A model generated the notes under the pieces. That model did not search any database. It saw only the letters and a program-made list of their open reading frames with translations, and was not told the DNA's origin. Positions 12,755-13,109 of a DNA stretch of 13,109 bases are shown one piece after another; positions within the stretch are counted from its first letter, which is position 1, and every line of letters begins with the position of its first letter. Source of the stretch: Bacillota bacterium. Its GTDB lineage: Bacteria > Bacillota > Clostridia > Christensenellales > CAG-138. The stretch covers positions 1 to 13,109 of the forward strand of contig JAEXFV010000122.1 in NCBI GenBank assembly GCA_023451115.1. The letters run 5' to 3'. Position numbers and translations under genes: made by a program.

Positions 12755-12784
12755 AGTTTAGAATGATAGGTTCCAGGTTGTCAA
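12755..12784 (-). promoter_or_regulatory. Promoter of the MATE gene
   Basis: On the minus strand a perfect TTGACA (12784-12779) is followed after 18 bp by TAAACT (12760-12755, 4 of 6 matches). The predicted start at about 12748 gives a leader of roughly 135 nt containing the upstream ORF and stem-loop. Confidence 0.5.
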
Positions 12785-12844
12785 GAAACAACCTTAGGCC
12801 GGAAAGGCTGTTTGAAAAAAATTTGGTTAAAATGGTGAAGACAG

Positions 12845-12873
12845 TTGCAATTTGTTCCAGTTAGGATTATAAT
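12845..12873 (+). promoter_or_regulatory. Promoter of the downstream aminotransferase gene
   Basis: TTGCAA is followed after exactly 17 bp by a perfect TATAAT (12868-12873). The predicted start near 12880 leaves about 170 nt before the ATG at 13051, an unusually long leader. Confidence 0.65.
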
Positions 12874-12913
12874 TTGGACATTATAATAAAATGTGTAGAT
12901 ATATAGAAAAACG

Positions 12914-12991
12914 CTTGCATGCTTGTTGCGTGCAAGATGAGTTCTGAAACTTGACCAGGCATTGCATGTTACATACAGGATTAACGGTCAA
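12914..12991 (+). promoter_or_regulatory. Structured 5' leader of the aminotransferase gene
   Basis: A 9-bp stem with one G-U pair (CTTGCATGC 12914-12922 / GCGTGCAAG 12928-12936, loop TTGTT) is followed by a possible long-range pair TTGACC (12951-12956) / GGTCAA (12986-12991). No terminator and no recognised riboswitch class (T-box, SAM, lysine and others) can be assigned. It may be a cis-regulatory RNA or ordinary leader structure. Confidence 0.3.
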
Positions 12992-13050
12992 TCTTTCTAA
13001 GTAAAATAAAAAATTATGAATATATGGGAAGGCAGAAATAAGGAGGTAAC

Positions 13051-13109
13051 ATGGACTATAAAAACATCATTGTAAAAACCGTGCAGGATATTCCGCCATC
13101 GGGAATACG
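13051..13109 (+). CDS. Start of a probable PLP-dependent aminotransferase (runs off the window)
   Basis: Only the first 19 codons are visible. They read MDYKNIIVKTVQDIPPSGI. The block VQDIPPSGI closely resembles the N-terminus of class I/II fold-type I aminotransferases (the typical opening is about S-x-x-V-Q-x-I-P-P-S-G-I-R-K-F-F), where the peptide precedes the first substrate-contact region. AGGAGG at 13041-13046 stands 4 nt before the ATG, somewhat close but strong. The long leader and the good promoter upstream suggest regulated expression. No catalytic residue is within the window, so the call rests on a short motif. Confidence 0.6.
   Translation, partial: MDYKNIIVKTVQDIPPSGI

Noticed and set aside
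1..13109. CRISPR array, tRNA, rRNA, complete insertion sequence or prophage genes
   Set aside because: No evenly spaced repeats, no tRNA or rRNA-like segments and no transposase or phage structural genes were seen; the only mobile trace is the recombinase relic.

Overview
The window looks like a chromosomal stretch from an anaerobic, low-to-mid GC member of the Clostridia (Bacillota). Evidence for this: strong AGGAGG-type ribosome binding sites, sigma-A-like promoters, an oxygen-sensitive flavin/4Fe-4S enoate-reductase-type enzyme, a Tet-type ribosomal-protection GTPase homologue, a DUF4180 protein and a clostridial-type serine-recombinase relic. The species cannot be named from the sequence alone.

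Layout. (1) 1-800: the 5' part of a TetR-family regulator on the minus strand, with a fully consensus promoter and a palindromic operator at its start site. This is followed by an AT-rich stretch holding the decayed C-terminus of a large serine recombinase, which ends in a hairpin and an intrinsic terminator. It is probably a scar of a mobile element. (2) 803-3600, minus strand: a translational GTPase of the Tet(M)/Tet(O)/EF-G type fused to a C-terminal NYN/YacP (Rae1-like) nuclease domain. Its leader can fold into mutually exclusive antiterminator and terminator hairpins behind a 10-codon leader ORF. (3) 3602-5171: a PucR/CdaR-type regulator, divergent from (4), with a long AT-rich intergenic region carrying two copies of a 28-bp direct repeat. 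(4) 5172-10654, plus strand: a four-gene operon of an Old-Yellow-Enzyme/4Fe-4S reductase, an MFS transporter, an SDR oxidoreductase and a YkvI-like membrane protein, closed by a very strong terminator. (5) 10763-13109: a DUF4180 protein, a convergent MATE efflux pump with a structured leader and an overlapping upstream ORF, and the start of a probable PLP-dependent aminotransferase behind a long 5' UTR.

How the parts may work together. The PucR-type protein probably senses a small molecule and controls both itself and the divergent operon through the repeats. The operon would import an alpha,beta-unsaturated or keto compound and reduce it by ene-reduction plus carbonyl/alcohol interconversion. 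The gene set (OYE + SDR + MFS) recalls parts of bile-acid and steroid reductive pathways, but the substrate is not determined. The GTPase-nuclease fusion is the most unusual single gene: a factor expected to enter the ribosomal A site, joined to a nuclease fold whose Bacillus relative (Rae1) cleaves mRNA in that site.
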